Translations under genes and position numbers: made by a program
Shown: piece after piece, positions 7,720 through 16,907 of the stretch
Position numbering within the stretch: the first letter of the stretch is position 1
How the letters are laid out: every line of letters starts with the position of its first letter
The notes under the pieces: model-generated
Told to the model about the DNA's origin: nothing
Database searches by the model: none
Seen by the model: the letters and a program-made list of their open reading frames with translations, nothing else
Assembly: GCA_037440405.1 (NCBI GenBank)
Contig: JBBIUE010000058.1
Location: 1-34,861 of the forward strand
Origin: JANMGV01 sp037440405
GTDB lineage: Bacteria; Planctomycetota; Planctomycetia; Pirellulales; Pirellulaceae
DNA: 34,861 nt
Reading direction: 5' to 3'

Positions 7720-9798
7720 GTGATCCCCCTACCAATCCTACAAGACGCCAACACTTTAGATGCGAGTGATTTTCTCTCGAATCTAGGGGGCAATCGCCAG
7801 CCGACCGGCCCAAAGGCCAAATCTCCGCTTCCGATGTCGTTGGCAGAGGCGAAGGACCGCGGATGGGATGAAGTGGATGTCGTCTTCATTACGGGCGATG
7901 CTTATGTTGACCACCCCAGTTTTGCCATGGCCATTTTGGGGCGCGTCTTAGAAGCGGCGGGCTATCGCGTTGGCATAGTCAGTCAGCCGGATTGGCATTC
8001 TTGCGACGCATGGAAGACCTTTGGTCGCCCGCGACTATTTTTCGCGATCAGTGCTGGAAACATGGACTCGATGATCAACCACTACACGGCTAATCGCAAA
8101 GTTCGGAATGACGATGCGTACTCTCCTGGAGGCCGGATCGGAAGACGTCCTGATCGAGCAACTCTCGCTTACTGTCAACGTGCTCGCGAGGCATATCGGG
8201 GCGTCCCGGTTATCGCGGGCGGCGTTGAGGCATCACTGCGGCGTCTAGCACATTATGACTATTGGAGCGACAAAGTTCGGAGATCGATCCTGCTCGATAG
8301 CAAAGCCGACTTAATCGGGTTCGGCATGGGTGAGAACGCTATCGTAGAAATTGCCAAGCGGTTAGAGGCTGGTGAAACAGTCCACGACCTACGCAATATG
8401 CGCGGGGTGGCTTATGCGCTCGGCGCGTCTGAAGAGCGTCCCAAGAATGTCATCGAAATTCCAAGCTACGAACAGGTGGAATCGGACAAGTATGGGTTTG
8501 CGGAAGCAACCCGAATCATCCATCACGAAACCAACCCTCTGAATGCAAGATCGTTGATGCAACCACACGGCAACCAAGCCATCGTTTGCACACCACCTTC
8601 TTTACCGATTTCAGAACAAGCGATGGACCGCATCTACGGCTTACCCTATACGCGGGTACCGCACCCATCTTACACGGAGCCGATTCCCGCGTATGAAATG
8701 ATCAAGCATTCTGTCACGATCATGCGAGGATGTTTCGGGGGCTGTACCTTTTGCTCGATCACCGCACACCAAGGCCGGATCATTCAGTCGAGAAGCAAAC
8801 AGTCCGTATTGCATGAGATCCAGTCCATGTCGCAGGACAAGAATTTCAAAGGGATCGTCAGCGACATTGGCGGCCCCACAGCAAATATGTATCAGATGCG
8901 ATGCACTCGACCTGAGGTGGAGGCTGTGTGCCGTCGTCAGTCTTGCGTCCATCCCAAGATCTGCAAACTGCTGGGAGTCGATCATACGCCGGTCATCGAG
9001 CTGATGCGTGAAGCTCGCTCACTACCAGGTGTTCGCAAAGTACTGGTCGCTAGCGGCATCCGCATGGATTTGGCTCGAACCTCTCCCGAGTATGTTCGCG
9101 AGCTGACTCAGCACCATGTCGGCGGACTATTAAAGGTCGCTCCGGAGCACGTGAACGCTGATGTCTTGAACTATATGCGAAAGCCCGCGAATGATGACTT
9201 TGAGCATTTCACCGATGAGTTTCGGCAGGCTTCAAAAGCTGCCGGCAAAAAGCAGTACATCGTGCCCTACTTTATCGCCTCGCATCCTGGGAGCGATCTG
9301 CAAGCCATGATTGACTTGGCACTCTTTTTGAAACGGAATGGCTATCGGCCTGACCAAGTTCAGGACTTCATTCCGGCCCCGATGGATGTCGCGACCGCGA
9401 TGTACTACACCGGCATCGATCCGTTCACGAAGAAGCCGGTTCACGTTGCCAAAGCCATGCGCGAACGAAAAATGCAGCGGGCTCTGATGCAGTTTTTCAA
9501 ACCCGAAAATTATTTCGAGGTAAGGGAGGCGTTGATGCAAAGTGGTCGACAAGATTTGATCGGAGAAGGGTGCGATTGCTTGATTCCATCGAAGCCTCCC
9601 AAAGAAGCCATCGAGCGTCGTCGCCAAGATGCGAATCGTCGCTTTCAGGGAAATTACGTGCATCAGGTTGGCAAGGATGGCAAGACCTCGTTGATGCGTT
9701 CCAGCCAGAATCAGAAAAAAGAGGGACGGCAGAGACGCACTGCTGGATACCGCCCAGGTCGTAAGGGTGCCGGACCCGACAAGTCCAAGGATCGATGA
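7720..9798 (+). CDS. ygiQ: YgiQ family radical SAM protein
   Basis: 692 residues, from GTG 7720; the E. coli relative is about 740. The start is set by the family-typical stretch that precedes LPMSLAEAKDRGWDEVD; there is no upstream in-frame ATG, and ATG 7834 would cut this stretch off. The N-terminal cobalamin-binding-like region contains ITGDAYVDHPSF, AGNMDSMINHYTA and HYDYWSD. The radical SAM cluster motif is CFGGCTFC (C338, C342, C345), followed by ITAHQGR. The C-terminal DUF3362-type part holds IPAPMDVATAMYYTG. The tail is basic and low in complexity (QNQKKEGRQRR). The family binds a 4Fe-4S cluster and S-adenosylmethionine; its reaction is not established. The gene appears monocistronic. 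Confidence 0.95.
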   Translation: MIPLPILQDANTLDASDFLSNLGGNRQPTGPKAKSPLPMSLAEAKDRGWDEVDVVFITGDAYVDHPSFAMAILGRVLEAAGYRVGIVSQPDWHSCDAWKTFGRPRLFFAISAGNMDSMINHYTANRKVRNDDAYSPGGRIGRRPDRATLAYCQRAREAYRGVPVIAGGVEASLRRLAHYDYWSDKVRRSILLDSKADLIGFGMGENAIVEIAKRLEAGETVHDLRNMRGVAYALGASEERPKNVIEIPSYEQVESDKYGFAEATRIIHHETNPLNARSLMQPHGNQAIVCTPPSLPISEQAMDRIYGLPYTRVPHPSYTEPIPAYEMIKHSVTIMRGCFGGCTFCSITAHQGRIIQSRSKQSVLHEIQSMSQDKNFKGIVSDIGGPTANMYQMRCTRPEVEAVCRRQSCVHPKICKLLGVDHTPVIELMREARSLPGVRKVLVASGIRMDLARTSPEYVRELTQHHVGGLLKVAPEHVNADVLNYMRKPANDDFEHFTDEFRQASKAAGKKQYIVPYFIASHPGSDLQAMIDLALFLKRNGYRPDQVQDFIPAPMDVATAMYYTGIDPFTKKPVHVAKAMRERKMQRALMQFFKPENYFEVREALMQSGRQDLIGEGCDCLIPSKPPKEAIERRRQDANRRFQGNYVHQVGKDGKTSLMRSSQNQKKEGRQRRTAGYRPGRKGAGPDKSKDR

Positions 9799-9818
9799 GA
9801 AAGAATCAATGCATATTG

Positions 9819-9849
9819 ACTTCGAGCTTTAGCAAGCTTGATACGAAGT
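9819..9849 (+). terminator. Possible weak terminator or hairpin after ygiQ
   Basis: ACTTCG and CGAAGT flank an inner stem of AGCTT-TAGC-AAGCT with a five-base bulge on one side. It starts 20 bases after the ygiQ stop. It has no T-run, so factor-independent termination is doubtful. Confidence 0.25.
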
Positions 9850-9990
9850 TGCACTCTCTGCCGCCGTAGATTTTTCTCTCGACCTCGGACGATGAGGAAT
9901 TCGCGAAGGCTTCCGTTCCGATGAATCGCCTGTTACCTTTCGAAAATATCGCCGTTGATTATCATTAGCCCGTATCGCAATTAAGCGTTC

Positions 9991-12774
9991 ATGCCGAATC
10001 CAGCGCAATCCAGGAAGGTTTTGGACTTGTCACCCTTCGAGAAATTTAAGCTGCTAGCGGCTCGAACCATTACCAACTATTGGGGATGGGTCCTAGGCTT
10101 TTGGGTCTGCGCGGTGGTTGTCTTGCGGCTGGTGGCTCCTTCTTGGAACTCGATCGCCCAAGATGGTGACTTCAAGTTTCTTCCAGGGGATTTGCCCAGC
10201 CGCATCGGACAGCAATGGCTCGAAGAAGGATTTCCAGATCATCGGGCGCGAAGTCAGTTGGTGATCGTTTTGGCCAACCGCAAGCAACCTCTTCGCAAGA
10301 TCGACCTAGCCTTAAGCTATGATTTGGCTCGCCAACTCATGCACAAGACGGCGGTCGTTTCTTTCTATCGCCAATTGCGAGGTACCAAAAGCACCCACAA
10401 GTCCGCTGGCGAACCGGTCGGAGCGATGGAAGACGACGATGCGTGGGAAAATGTGCGAACGCTTTTCGATAGCTGCATCGCGCTGGACCAGAAATGGTTT
10501 GAGGCCGTGCGGAAGGCCATACCTCCGGAAAGCGAGCTGCCCGCTGATCGGTTAGCCGACGCTCACTGGTACCGGGCTGAATTGCTCTCTCGGATGGAAT
10601 TAACAAATGAAGCAGAGGCCGATCGCCAAACGGCTTTGCTTCTCGACCCAAGCGTCGAGAAGCTTCCTCGCATCGAAGAGCTGGAGAACGATCCCTGGCT
10701 TCACGCCTTGGATTTATGGACGTGGGAGGACGATGTAGTCGGTTCCAAGCTGGGTTCCAAGAACGCGAATGCCAAGATGTTGCTCATGCAACTGGAGTCG
10801 GAGTTCATCGCCGTTAGCAATATCGCGTTAATCCAAGCGCTCGATGAACTGATCAGCTCGACCAAAGCGAGATATGAAAAGCACTTCGAGGGGAATCCGA
10901 CCGAAATTGGTACCAGCGGTTCCGCTGCCGTGGGCGGTGACATGCTTCGGGCCTCAGCGTTTGCCGTCCAGCAAACGGAATGGGTCACCGTATTAATGAT
11001 CCTCTTGATCCTGGCGATCGTTTATCGCGGTCCACTCTTGGTTGCGATACCTCTCTTCACGATAGGTTTGTCCCTGGTCGTTTCGCTGTCGGTGATTGCA
11101 CTTCTGGCTGAAGTGCCCGACTCGGGAGTCCGAAGTGGCTTTCGCGTCTTTAGCACGACGAGAATCTTCATTGTGGTACTGCTGTTCGGGGCAGGGACAG
11201 ATTTCTGCTTGTTCTTTCTGGCACGATGCAGAGAAGCACTCACGGAGAACCCCAAGGCAAACCGTAGAAACGTTCAACGGATGGTAGCTTCCAGTTGGCG
11301 TGGCGTTTTGAACGCGCTCACACTCAGTGCGTTGACGACCATGATTGGACTGGGGCTGATGTACTTTTCCAAGTTTGAAAAGTTTCAGCACTCCGGGCCG
11401 ATCATCGCGATATGCCTTGGAATTACGCTGGTGGTCTGCTTGACGTTTACGCCTGCCTTGATCTGTGCGCTAGGTCACCGCGCATTTTGGCCTCTCCTCA
11501 GCCCAAAGAATCTCCAGCGAGCCGGTCATCGTCCCATGGATTGGTTCTGGAAACGTCTGGCAGAAGTGGTTGTGCGGAGGCCCATTCCAACCTTCGCCGT
11601 TTGTTTGCTTTTGCTGTTGATTCCGGCAGTTCAGGGGTGGGTCCATCGCGGCTGGATTACGTATGACTTCACACACGAACTTGATTCCAATTCACCAAGT
11701 CGGCGGGGAACCGCCATGATCGTCCGCTATTTCCCGACCAGCGATGCGAGCCCGCTAACTGTCATGGTCTCGCGCAACGAGCCGTTTGAGAACGAGAAGG
11801 CACTAAGAGCTGCAATTGATCCGCTTCGTGAGGCACTCTACGTCGATGGAGTCTTGGGGGTTCGAACCTTGACCGATCCCTTGGGAGATTTTCCTCCGGA
11901 CCGCCGCATGGCACTTTTTGGGCAAGACTCCTGGAGACGGCGACTTCTCGAGGGTCACAAGCGGACTCAGAAGTTGTTCGTCGCTACGCAGCCAACGTTT
12001 GTCAGACGCATGGTCAGACTCGATTTGATCATCGCTCCCAACCCATTTTCCACGGAAGCAGAGGACGTTCTCGCCCGAGTGCGCGAGAAGATGAGTCAAA
12101 TCGTTCAGTCGCCCGATAGTGAATGGCATGGAGCTGAATTCGCTTTTGCCGGCACAACTCCTGGTATTCACGACCTTAAAGTGGTCACCCAGGCAGACCA
12201 AAGGAGAATCCAGCTCTTGGTTGCATTAGGTGTTTGGGCTGTGCTCTTTCTGATGTTGCGCCGAGTCTGGGTCAGTGGTTACCTTATTTTTACCGTGTTG
12301 CTGAGCTATCTCACGACCCTTGGTCTAACTCAGTGGTTCTTCCAATGGTGCTATCAGGACGAGTTCGTGGGACTGGACTGGAAGGTTCCCCTATTTCTGT
12401 TCGTCATCCTGGTGGCGGTAGGACAGGACTATAACGTCTACCTAACGACTCGCGTAATTGAGGAGCAAAAGAAGCATGGCCCGATTGGTGGACTAATTCG
12501 CGCTCTGGTGCTGACCGGGGGGATCATTACCAGTTGCGGTGTTGTGATGGCCGCGACTTTCCTGTCGATGACAAGCGGCGCGATCATTCCCAAACTGCAA
12601 CAACTTGCGAGCCCGTGGTTGGCAACTCAGAGTGAGCCGTTCCCCATATTGCGTGGCATTGTCGAACTTGGATTCGCCCTTGCTTTGGGAGTACTGATTG
12701 ATACCTTCCTGGTTCGTACCATTCTTGTTCCGTCCATGTTTGCGATCCAAACCCGGATTCAGAAGCGAATTTGA
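9991..12774 (+). CDS. MMPL/RND-like large membrane transporter
   Basis: 927 residues with the RND duplication. One helix at about 32-51 is followed by a large extracytoplasmic domain (about 52-330), then a cluster of five helices from W331 to about 500, another helix near 535-555, a second extracytoplasmic domain, and five C-terminal helices. Each half carries the MMPL helix-4 motif with an acidic residue: GAGTDFCLFFLAR (D404) and GQDYNVYL (D813), the presumed proton-relay positions. The first loop contains a TPR-like helical stretch, about residues 150-240, with ALDQKWFEAV and AEADRQTALLLDPS, not usual for the family. MMPL proteins move lipids or hydrophobic compounds, including hopanoids in the HpnN group. 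No adaptor or outer-membrane partner gene is adjacent. Substrate unknown. Confidence 0.9.
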   Translation: MPNPAQSRKVLDLSPFEKFKLLAARTITNYWGWVLGFWVCAVVVLRLVAPSWNSIAQDGDFKFLPGDLPSRIGQQWLEEGFPDHRARSQLVIVLANRKQPLRKIDLALSYDLARQLMHKTAVVSFYRQLRGTKSTHKSAGEPVGAMEDDDAWENVRTLFDSCIALDQKWFEAVRKAIPPESELPADRLADAHWYRAELLSRMELTNEAEADRQTALLLDPSVEKLPRIEELENDPWLHALDLWTWEDDVVGSKLGSKNANAKMLLMQLESEFIAVSNIALIQALDELISSTKARYEKHFEGNPTEIGTSGSAAVGGDMLRASAFAVQQTEWVTVLMILLILAIVYRGPLLVAIPLFTIGLSLVVSLSVIALLAEVPDSGVRSGFRVFSTTRIFIVVLLFGAGTDFCLFFLARCREALTENPKANRRNVQRMVASSWRGVLNALTLSALTTMIGLGLMYFSKFEKFQHSGPIIAICLGITLVVCLTFTPALICALGHRAFWPLLSPKNLQRAGHRPMDWFWKRLAEVVVRRPIPTFAVCLLLLLIPAVQGWVHRGWITYDFTHELDSNSPSRRGTAMIVRYFPTSDASPLTVMVSRNEPFENEKALRAAIDPLREALYVDGVLGVRTLTDPLGDFPPDRRMALFGQDSWRRRLLEGHKRTQKLFVATQPTFVRRMVRLDLIIAPNPFSTEAEDVLARVREKMSQIVQSPDSEWHGAEFAFAGTTPGIHDLKVVTQADQRRIQLLVALGVWAVLFLMLRRVWVSGYLIFTVLLSYLTTLGLTQWFFQWCYQDEFVGLDWKVPLFLFVILVAVGQDYNVYLTTRVIEEQKKHGPIGGLIRALVLTGGIITSCGVVMAATFLSMTSGAIIPKLQQLASPWLATQSEPFPILRGIVELGFALALGVLIDTFLVRTILVPSMFAIQTRIQKRI

Positions 12775-13138
12775 ACGCTCGCGACCGCTCGCAAGAGTCC
12801 CGGTTCCAATTTCATTTACGAATCGAACGATCATTTGGCGATCGCGGCAGTTGTCGTGAAAAGGTCGTGCATCGCGAAAGGATGATCAGAACATGCAGGC
12901 CGCCAAGGGCAGGAAGACGGAATACTTGTGAACGATGATTTGGAGCAGTCGCGGACTTGGTGCCGTTCCCAATTTATCTTCTCGTTTCAGCTTCGAGCAT
13001 ACGTCGGACGGTTTTGAAAGAGACTCTAGGACCGAGGGGCATGCGCACGAGGACCAGTGTGCCAGCGCACGAGGACCGGAGTGCTGGCGAACTTCTGCTT
13101 GCAAGTAAAGCGGGGAAGCGAGGGGGCTCGGTTCCTTT
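12775..13138. other. Convergent intergenic region with tandem repeat
   Basis: Lies between convergent genes. A 72-codon minus-strand frame (12886-13104) reads through the tandem repeat and is not supported as a gene. No clear terminator with T-run is visible. Confidence 0.5.
13043..13086. repeat. 22-base tandem repeat, two copies
   Basis: Units begin at 13043 and 13065. Both start with GCGCACGAGGACC and continue with (A/G)G(T/A)GTGC; 18 of 22 positions match. The second copy is followed by GCG, so the unit begins again. Its position between convergent genes and its GC-rich content fit a dispersed intergenic repeat. Confidence 0.7.
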
Positions 13139-13651
13139 TCAATAGCCGCGAAGCTGATTCGTCAACCGTTTGATGTAGTGCCTGCCCGGTAACGAGAAGG
13201 CGTGACGGTCAAAGCCTAAACGCGCCATAACTCGATCGTTGAGTCGCGGATGGATAGACTGGCATACAATCGCATCGGCGTTCGACAACCTTGCGAGCCC
13301 TTCGATGGCGCGGTTTACACGCTCGACGGATTTCCAGCGGGTGTCCGGCCCGGACCGCAAGTAGTTGATCGTTACAAACTTAGGGCAGCGCAGAGGACGG
13401 CTGAAGTAGAGTCTGCACGTATCGCTAGGAAGCCATCGAAATCGCTGATCGATCCATTGATGCAAATAAGACGCTTGTTTTGGGGTCCAGGTGGCCCGAA
13501 TCTGACGCAATTCACCACGGCTGACCTCGATCCACCCGTATCTTGGAATCGATTTCAGCTCAGAGCGGGTTAAAGCGAACTTCAGTTCTTCCAGCATCTT
13601 TGAGAGCGAATCAAACCTCGAAAAATCATCGAGATGCTCATTGAACGTCAT
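13139..13651 (-). CDS. Unknown protein coupled to prepilin peptidase
   Basis: 170 residues from ATG 13651. The start is chosen because it forms a 4-base ATGA overlap with the stop of the prepilin peptidase gene; the longer frame to 13696 would overlap it by 49 bases. The protein is soluble, basic and arginine-rich. The last third, NADAIVCQSIHPRLNDRVM followed by ARLGFDRHAFSLPGRHYIKR, has the look of a GNAT-like C-terminal half (GF-x-L-GRHYIK), but no acetyl-CoA loop R/Q-x-x-G-x-A is visible, so an acetyltransferase call is not justified. Context suggests translation together with the peptidase. Confidence 0.8.
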   Translation of the reverse strand: MTFNEHLDDFSRFDSLSKMLEELKFALTRSELKSIPRYGWIEVSRGELRQIRATWTPKQASYLHQWIDQRFRWLPSDTCRLYFSRPLRCPKFVTINYLRSGPDTRWKSVERVNRAIEGLARLSNADAIVCQSIHPRLNDRVMARLGFDRHAFSLPGRHYIKRLTNQLRGY

Positions 13652-14970
13652 TCGTCCCGAAGAATGAACTTCATTTTGATCCAGTACCACACCCACAATA
13701 CTATTCCCATCAACAAAAGGAACGCGATCAGAATCAGCACTAACGTGCTTCCTAAAGCGAAAAGACTAAATGCCCAGCGATTGAACAGTGCATCCCAACC
13801 GACGATGACGGCAAGTGTGCCCGCGCAGAGGTACGGTCCATAAGGGGTCGCTGGATCGCGAGTCACCAAGTAGATCGCAAAGACGACGACGATGGAGATC
13901 ATTGGAGCTAAGAAAAACGCTAACCATGTCGGCTGCCATCCAAGAAATGCGCCAATCATGGCCATTAACGTCACGTCGCCGAATCCCAGTGCCTCGATAC
14001 GAAGAGCGAGGGAGGCAACGATGCGAACAGCCCAGACGATTGCCCCACCCAACGCCAAGCCAAGAAGAGATGACAATACTCCAATCCAATTCTCCGGCGG
14101 CAACATGGAATGAGCTGCGACGATGGCGGCGATTCCCAAGATCCAAATCGCTGCAAGCACTTTCCAACTCGAATGTCGAAACAACCCTGCAAAGAAGTAT
14201 TGTATGGCTTTCTTCCATCCGCGACGCAAAATGATCCGTCGATCGGCCAAGGCGAAACACCATCCAGTAAAGCAGATGCACGCCAATGCCAACCCTCGCT
14301 CTCGGTTCCAAGCTTCGGGCCAGTGATCGGGACTCGCGGCGTGCAGCCGCTCAAGGAACTGCGATCCCATCTGAAGCTGCTCGAACAACAGTTGCCCCTG
14401 TGGCATTGCTCCTGCTAGTACGATCGCCATCAATGTTCCAGGGACGGTGATCCAGTCCGGTATCAATCGCTCGTCGAAGTCGATGAACGAAGCGACCATC
14501 ATCAAGCTGATCAGTAAGAAGTGCAACGCAAACTGAGCATGCAATGCAACAACTGGTGAACTTAGTGCCGGATTTAGATCTGGTTGGCTCATTCTCCCCT
14601 CCGTCATGAAGAAATGAGACGAAGGAGTGCTGCTACGCAAGGCTTCCGGCAGCAGACCGCCCTGCAGTTCATACGAATAAAGCTGCATCATGCACAATGG
14701 GAACAAGGCCTCGATGAGCAATGGCCGGAGCCAAAACCGAGTTCCATGAACCTGGCTTTCGGCTCTCATGCAAAACCAGCCGAAGACCGGAAGGTAATCT
14801 CGCCATGCTCGCGCTCTCGATGAAATTGGCGATGGATACCAGGGACCGATCGCTCGCCGATGGTAGGCTAGCCGATAGATTGCCCAATTGATCAAAACTC
14901 CGATACACAACGCAAGCAAACCTACTAGCAGCATGGCCAGCCAGGGCGGAATGAGCGTCGTGAATCCCAT
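13648..14970 (-). CDS. Prepilin peptidase, A24 family (variant without cysteine motif)
   Basis: 440 residues from ATG 14970, preceded by GGAAG; the open frame reaches a TTG at 15015. It is a polytopic inner-membrane aspartic protease that should cleave type IV pilin or type II secretion pseudopilin leaders. Catalytic aspartates: D164 in ASFIDFDERLIPDWITVPG and D332 in the GFGD motif (GFGDVTLMAMIGAFLGW). The N-terminal cytoplasmic loop (about residues 40-85) lacks the paired CxxC motifs of PilD, leaving a single Cys in GWFCMRAES. The protein is longer than typical (about 250-290), with an insert near 185-300 that contains extra helices. N-methyltransferase activity is doubtful. It overlaps an unknown gene by four bases. 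Confidence 0.88.
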   Translation of the reverse strand: MGFTTLIPPWLAMLLVGLLALCIGVLINWAIYRLAYHRRAIGPWYPSPISSRARAWRDYLPVFGWFCMRAESQVHGTRFWLRPLLIEALFPLCMMQLYSYELQGGLLPEALRSSTPSSHFFMTEGRMSQPDLNPALSSPVVALHAQFALHFLLISLMMVASFIDFDERLIPDWITVPGTLMAIVLAGAMPQGQLLFEQLQMGSQFLERLHAASPDHWPEAWNRERGLALACICFTGWCFALADRRIILRRGWKKAIQYFFAGLFRHSSWKVLAAIWILGIAAIVAAHSMLPPENWIGVLSSLLGLALGGAIVWAVRIVASLALRIEALGFGDVTLMAMIGAFLGWQPTWLAFFLAPMISIVVVFAIYLVTRDPATPYGPYLCAGTLAVIVGWDALFNRWAFSLFALGSTLVLILIAFLLLMGIVLWVWYWIKMKFILRDE

Positions 14971-15053
14971 GCTTCTTCCAAAAGAGATTTCTGATCCGTT
15001 CGAAACCGAGAGCAAATGAGCGGAGCGGTTCTCGCGCTAACTACGAAGGAAGA

Positions 15054-15599
15054 CTATCCGGCCACTGCAGAGTTAGCCGCTAGCCATTCAAAAATTTGCA
15101 TCGCGACTTTATCGGGTGTTTGATGGTCGGTGGTGACAATGAAATCCGCAAGGTCTCGATAAATCGGAGTACGTACCTCCAACAATTGCTTGATTTCGTC
15201 AGAATCGGAAAGTTGTGACAGCGCGGGCCTCCGATCGACGGTCGTTAGATCCGCTTTGATCCGAGCCAGCAGAAAATCAGGACTGGCCGTCAACCAGATT
15301 CTCCAGCCGGTCTCCATCAGGATGCAACGATTCTTCTCTCTTAAAATGATCCCGCCTCCTAAAGACACAACGGATGGAGCAATCGTTTTAACCCACTCGA
15401 GCGCTTGCGTCTCGCGGTCCCGAAAACCGGCTTCACCCGATTGCTCGAAAATCTCTTTGATGCTGAGACCCGCCTGTTGTTCGACCCAGACGTCGGTATC
15501 GATCCACTCCACATTCAAACGTTGAGACAAAAGCATTCCGACCGTGGATTTGCCGCTACCTCGCATTCCCATCAAATACACATGCTTTTTCAGTCTCAT
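15054..15599 (-). CDS. aroK: Shikimate kinase
   Basis: 181 residues, normal family length. It phosphorylates shikimate to shikimate 3-phosphate with ATP in aromatic amino acid synthesis. Walker A is GMRGSGKST (11-19); D34 and D36 of IDTD bind shikimate and magnesium; FRDRE supplies the arginine; SLGGG is the substrate-binding glycine loop; the lid carries RRPAL. The ATG at 15599 overlaps the stop of the inositol-phosphatase-like gene by four bases (ATGA), so the two are translated together. A prepilin peptidase gene follows 83 bases downstream on the same strand. Confidence 0.96.
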   Translation of the reverse strand: MRLKKHVYLMGMRGSGKSTVGMLLSQRLNVEWIDTDVWVEQQAGLSIKEIFEQSGEAGFRDRETQALEWVKTIAPSVVSLGGGIILREKNRCILMETGWRIWLTASPDFLLARIKADLTTVDRRPALSQLSDSDEIKQLLEVRTPIYRDLADFIVTTDHQTPDKVAMQIFEWLAANSAVAG

Positions 15600-16441
15600 T
15601 GCTGATAGCCATTCCTAGCGTGGTGAGTTGCTACGATTCGCTGGGCTGCCTCATGAAGTCGACCGTTGGTAGCCAGTACGGACGATTTTCCAACTAGTTG
15701 CAAGAGGCGGCCGCTGCAGTCGGTGACTCTGCCACCAGCTTCTTCGACAAATAATCTCCCCGCAGCGTAGTCCCACGGTGAAAGTTGATACTCGAAGAAG
15801 ACGCCGAACAATCCGCGACCGACAAAGCCCAAATCGAGTGAGGCGGTACCGAACCGACGGACTCCGTGAACTCCAGCCTGAAAAAAATCAGCAATCGTCT
15901 CCAAGGTCGAACGCATCATCATTCCGCGATCGTAATAGAAACCAAATCCGACCACGGTCTTGCCCAGCTCCGATTCCAAGGAGACACCGCATTGTTGGCC
16001 GTTGTACCAGGCTCCTTTGCCTCGCACAGCGACGTACCATTCGTCAGTAATGGGATTGACAATGACGCCAACCTGCGGCTCCCCTTCATGATAGAAGGCA
16101 ATCGAAGTGGCAAAGTGGGGAATGCGATGGGCAAAATTAGTCGTCCCATCAAGAGGATCGATAATCCAGCAGTTCGGGGACCGCTCCGGACCGGTGAATC
16201 CACTCTCTTCACCTAAGATGGCATGATCGGGAAAGCAGTCCCTGATTCGGTTGGTGATTGCTGTCTCCGATTCCGTGTCAGCTTGGGAGACTAAATCCTT
16301 GGGCCCTTTCTCGCGAATTTCAACGCCGTGCTCCCAGTAATGTTGCAGGACGCGTCTCGCTTCCATGGCGGCCTCGATTGCAACGCGAATCGCTTGAGAG
16401 TTGCTTTCGAGCAAGCAGTCTGGAATTTTGTCGTCCGACAT
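15596..16441 (-). CDS. suhB: Inositol monophosphatase family protein
   Basis: 281 residues, near the family norm of about 265. Metal-binding motifs are all present: DLVSQADTESE (about 49-59), GEESG (77-81), DPLDGTTNF (95-103), and SPWDYAAG with D224 near the C-terminus. The family hydrolyses inositol 1-phosphate and, in some members, 3'-phosphoadenosine 5'-phosphate or fructose 1,6-bisphosphate, so the true substrate is open. It is cytosolic and magnesium-dependent. GGAG lies about 11 bases before ATG 16441. It is the first gene of a pair with aroK, with which it shares an ATGA overlap. Confidence 0.93.
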   Translation of the reverse strand: MSDDKIPDCLLESNSQAIRVAIEAAMEARRVLQHYWEHGVEIREKGPKDLVSQADTESETAITNRIRDCFPDHAILGEESGFTGPERSPNCWIIDPLDGTTNFAHRIPHFATSIAFYHEGEPQVGVIVNPITDEWYVAVRGKGAWYNGQQCGVSLESELGKTVVGFGFYYDRGMMMRSTLETIADFFQAGVHGVRRFGTASLDLGFVGRGLFGVFFEYQLSPWDYAAGRLFVEEAGGRVTDCSGRLLQLVGKSSVLATNGRLHEAAQRIVATHHARNGYQQ

Positions 16442-16814
16442 TTTAGTTACGGCTCCGTCCTCAAGTTGCAGTGCACTCTTAGGTAGTTACAGTTCAAGTT
16501 TCGAGCGAATCGTTCGGCCACCTCCCATAGACGGCATGCAACGTAGGATTGCTGTGCACGACAGGAAGAAGTCCACATTGGCAATCATGTTTGATGAAGC
16601 TCAAAAGTATGTCCGAACATGTCAGCCACGGCAGTCTTCAGTTTCTCACCCGAACCGAGATTGAGAAATGACTGGCTCATTTCGCAGGTGATCATTGTAT
16701 CGATGCTTGCGGTTCGAGTCACTGAGCGCTCTCGAGCCCACGCTAGGAGAAGACTCTGATCCGCAACCTGAGGAGCCGTGAGCACGAAGTCAAGTTACGA
16801 CTCAAAGTCGAAAC

Positions 16815-16835
16815 GAGTGGGAATATTCCTCACTC
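16815..16835. promoter_or_regulatory. Imperfect 21-base palindrome, possible operator
   Basis: GAGTG, then the perfect palindrome GGAATATTCC, then one unpaired T, then CACTC. It overlaps a second dyad, ACTCTC-T-GAGAGT at 16832-16844. It lies 80-100 bases upstream of the lipoprotein start. Confidence 0.4.
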
Positions 16836-16859
16836 TCTGAGAGTCTCATATCCAGGACG

Positions 16860-16890
16860 GTGACATCTCGTCACACATCCCAATTTTTTT
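16860..16890 (+). terminator. Hairpin followed by seven T, possible attenuator
   Basis: GTGAC-ATCTC-GTCAC (16860-16874) is followed by nine bases and then seven T (16884-16890). The stem is short (5 pairs), so this is a weak terminator or attenuator candidate in the leader of the lipoprotein gene. Confidence 0.3.
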
Positions 16891-16901
16891 CCATTGATCA
16901 T

Positions 16902-16907
16902 AGAGGA
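16902..16907 (+). promoter_or_regulatory. Ribosome-binding site of small lipoprotein gene
   Basis: AGAGGA ends seven bases before ATG 16915 and fixes that start. Confidence 0.75.

Noticed and set aside
12886..13104. 72-codon minus-strand frame between convergent genes
   Set aside because: It runs through the 22-base tandem repeat and has no other support.
16585..16785. 66-codon minus-strand frame
   Set aside because: No start signal, motif or conserved pattern. It may be real, but nothing in the sequence supports it.
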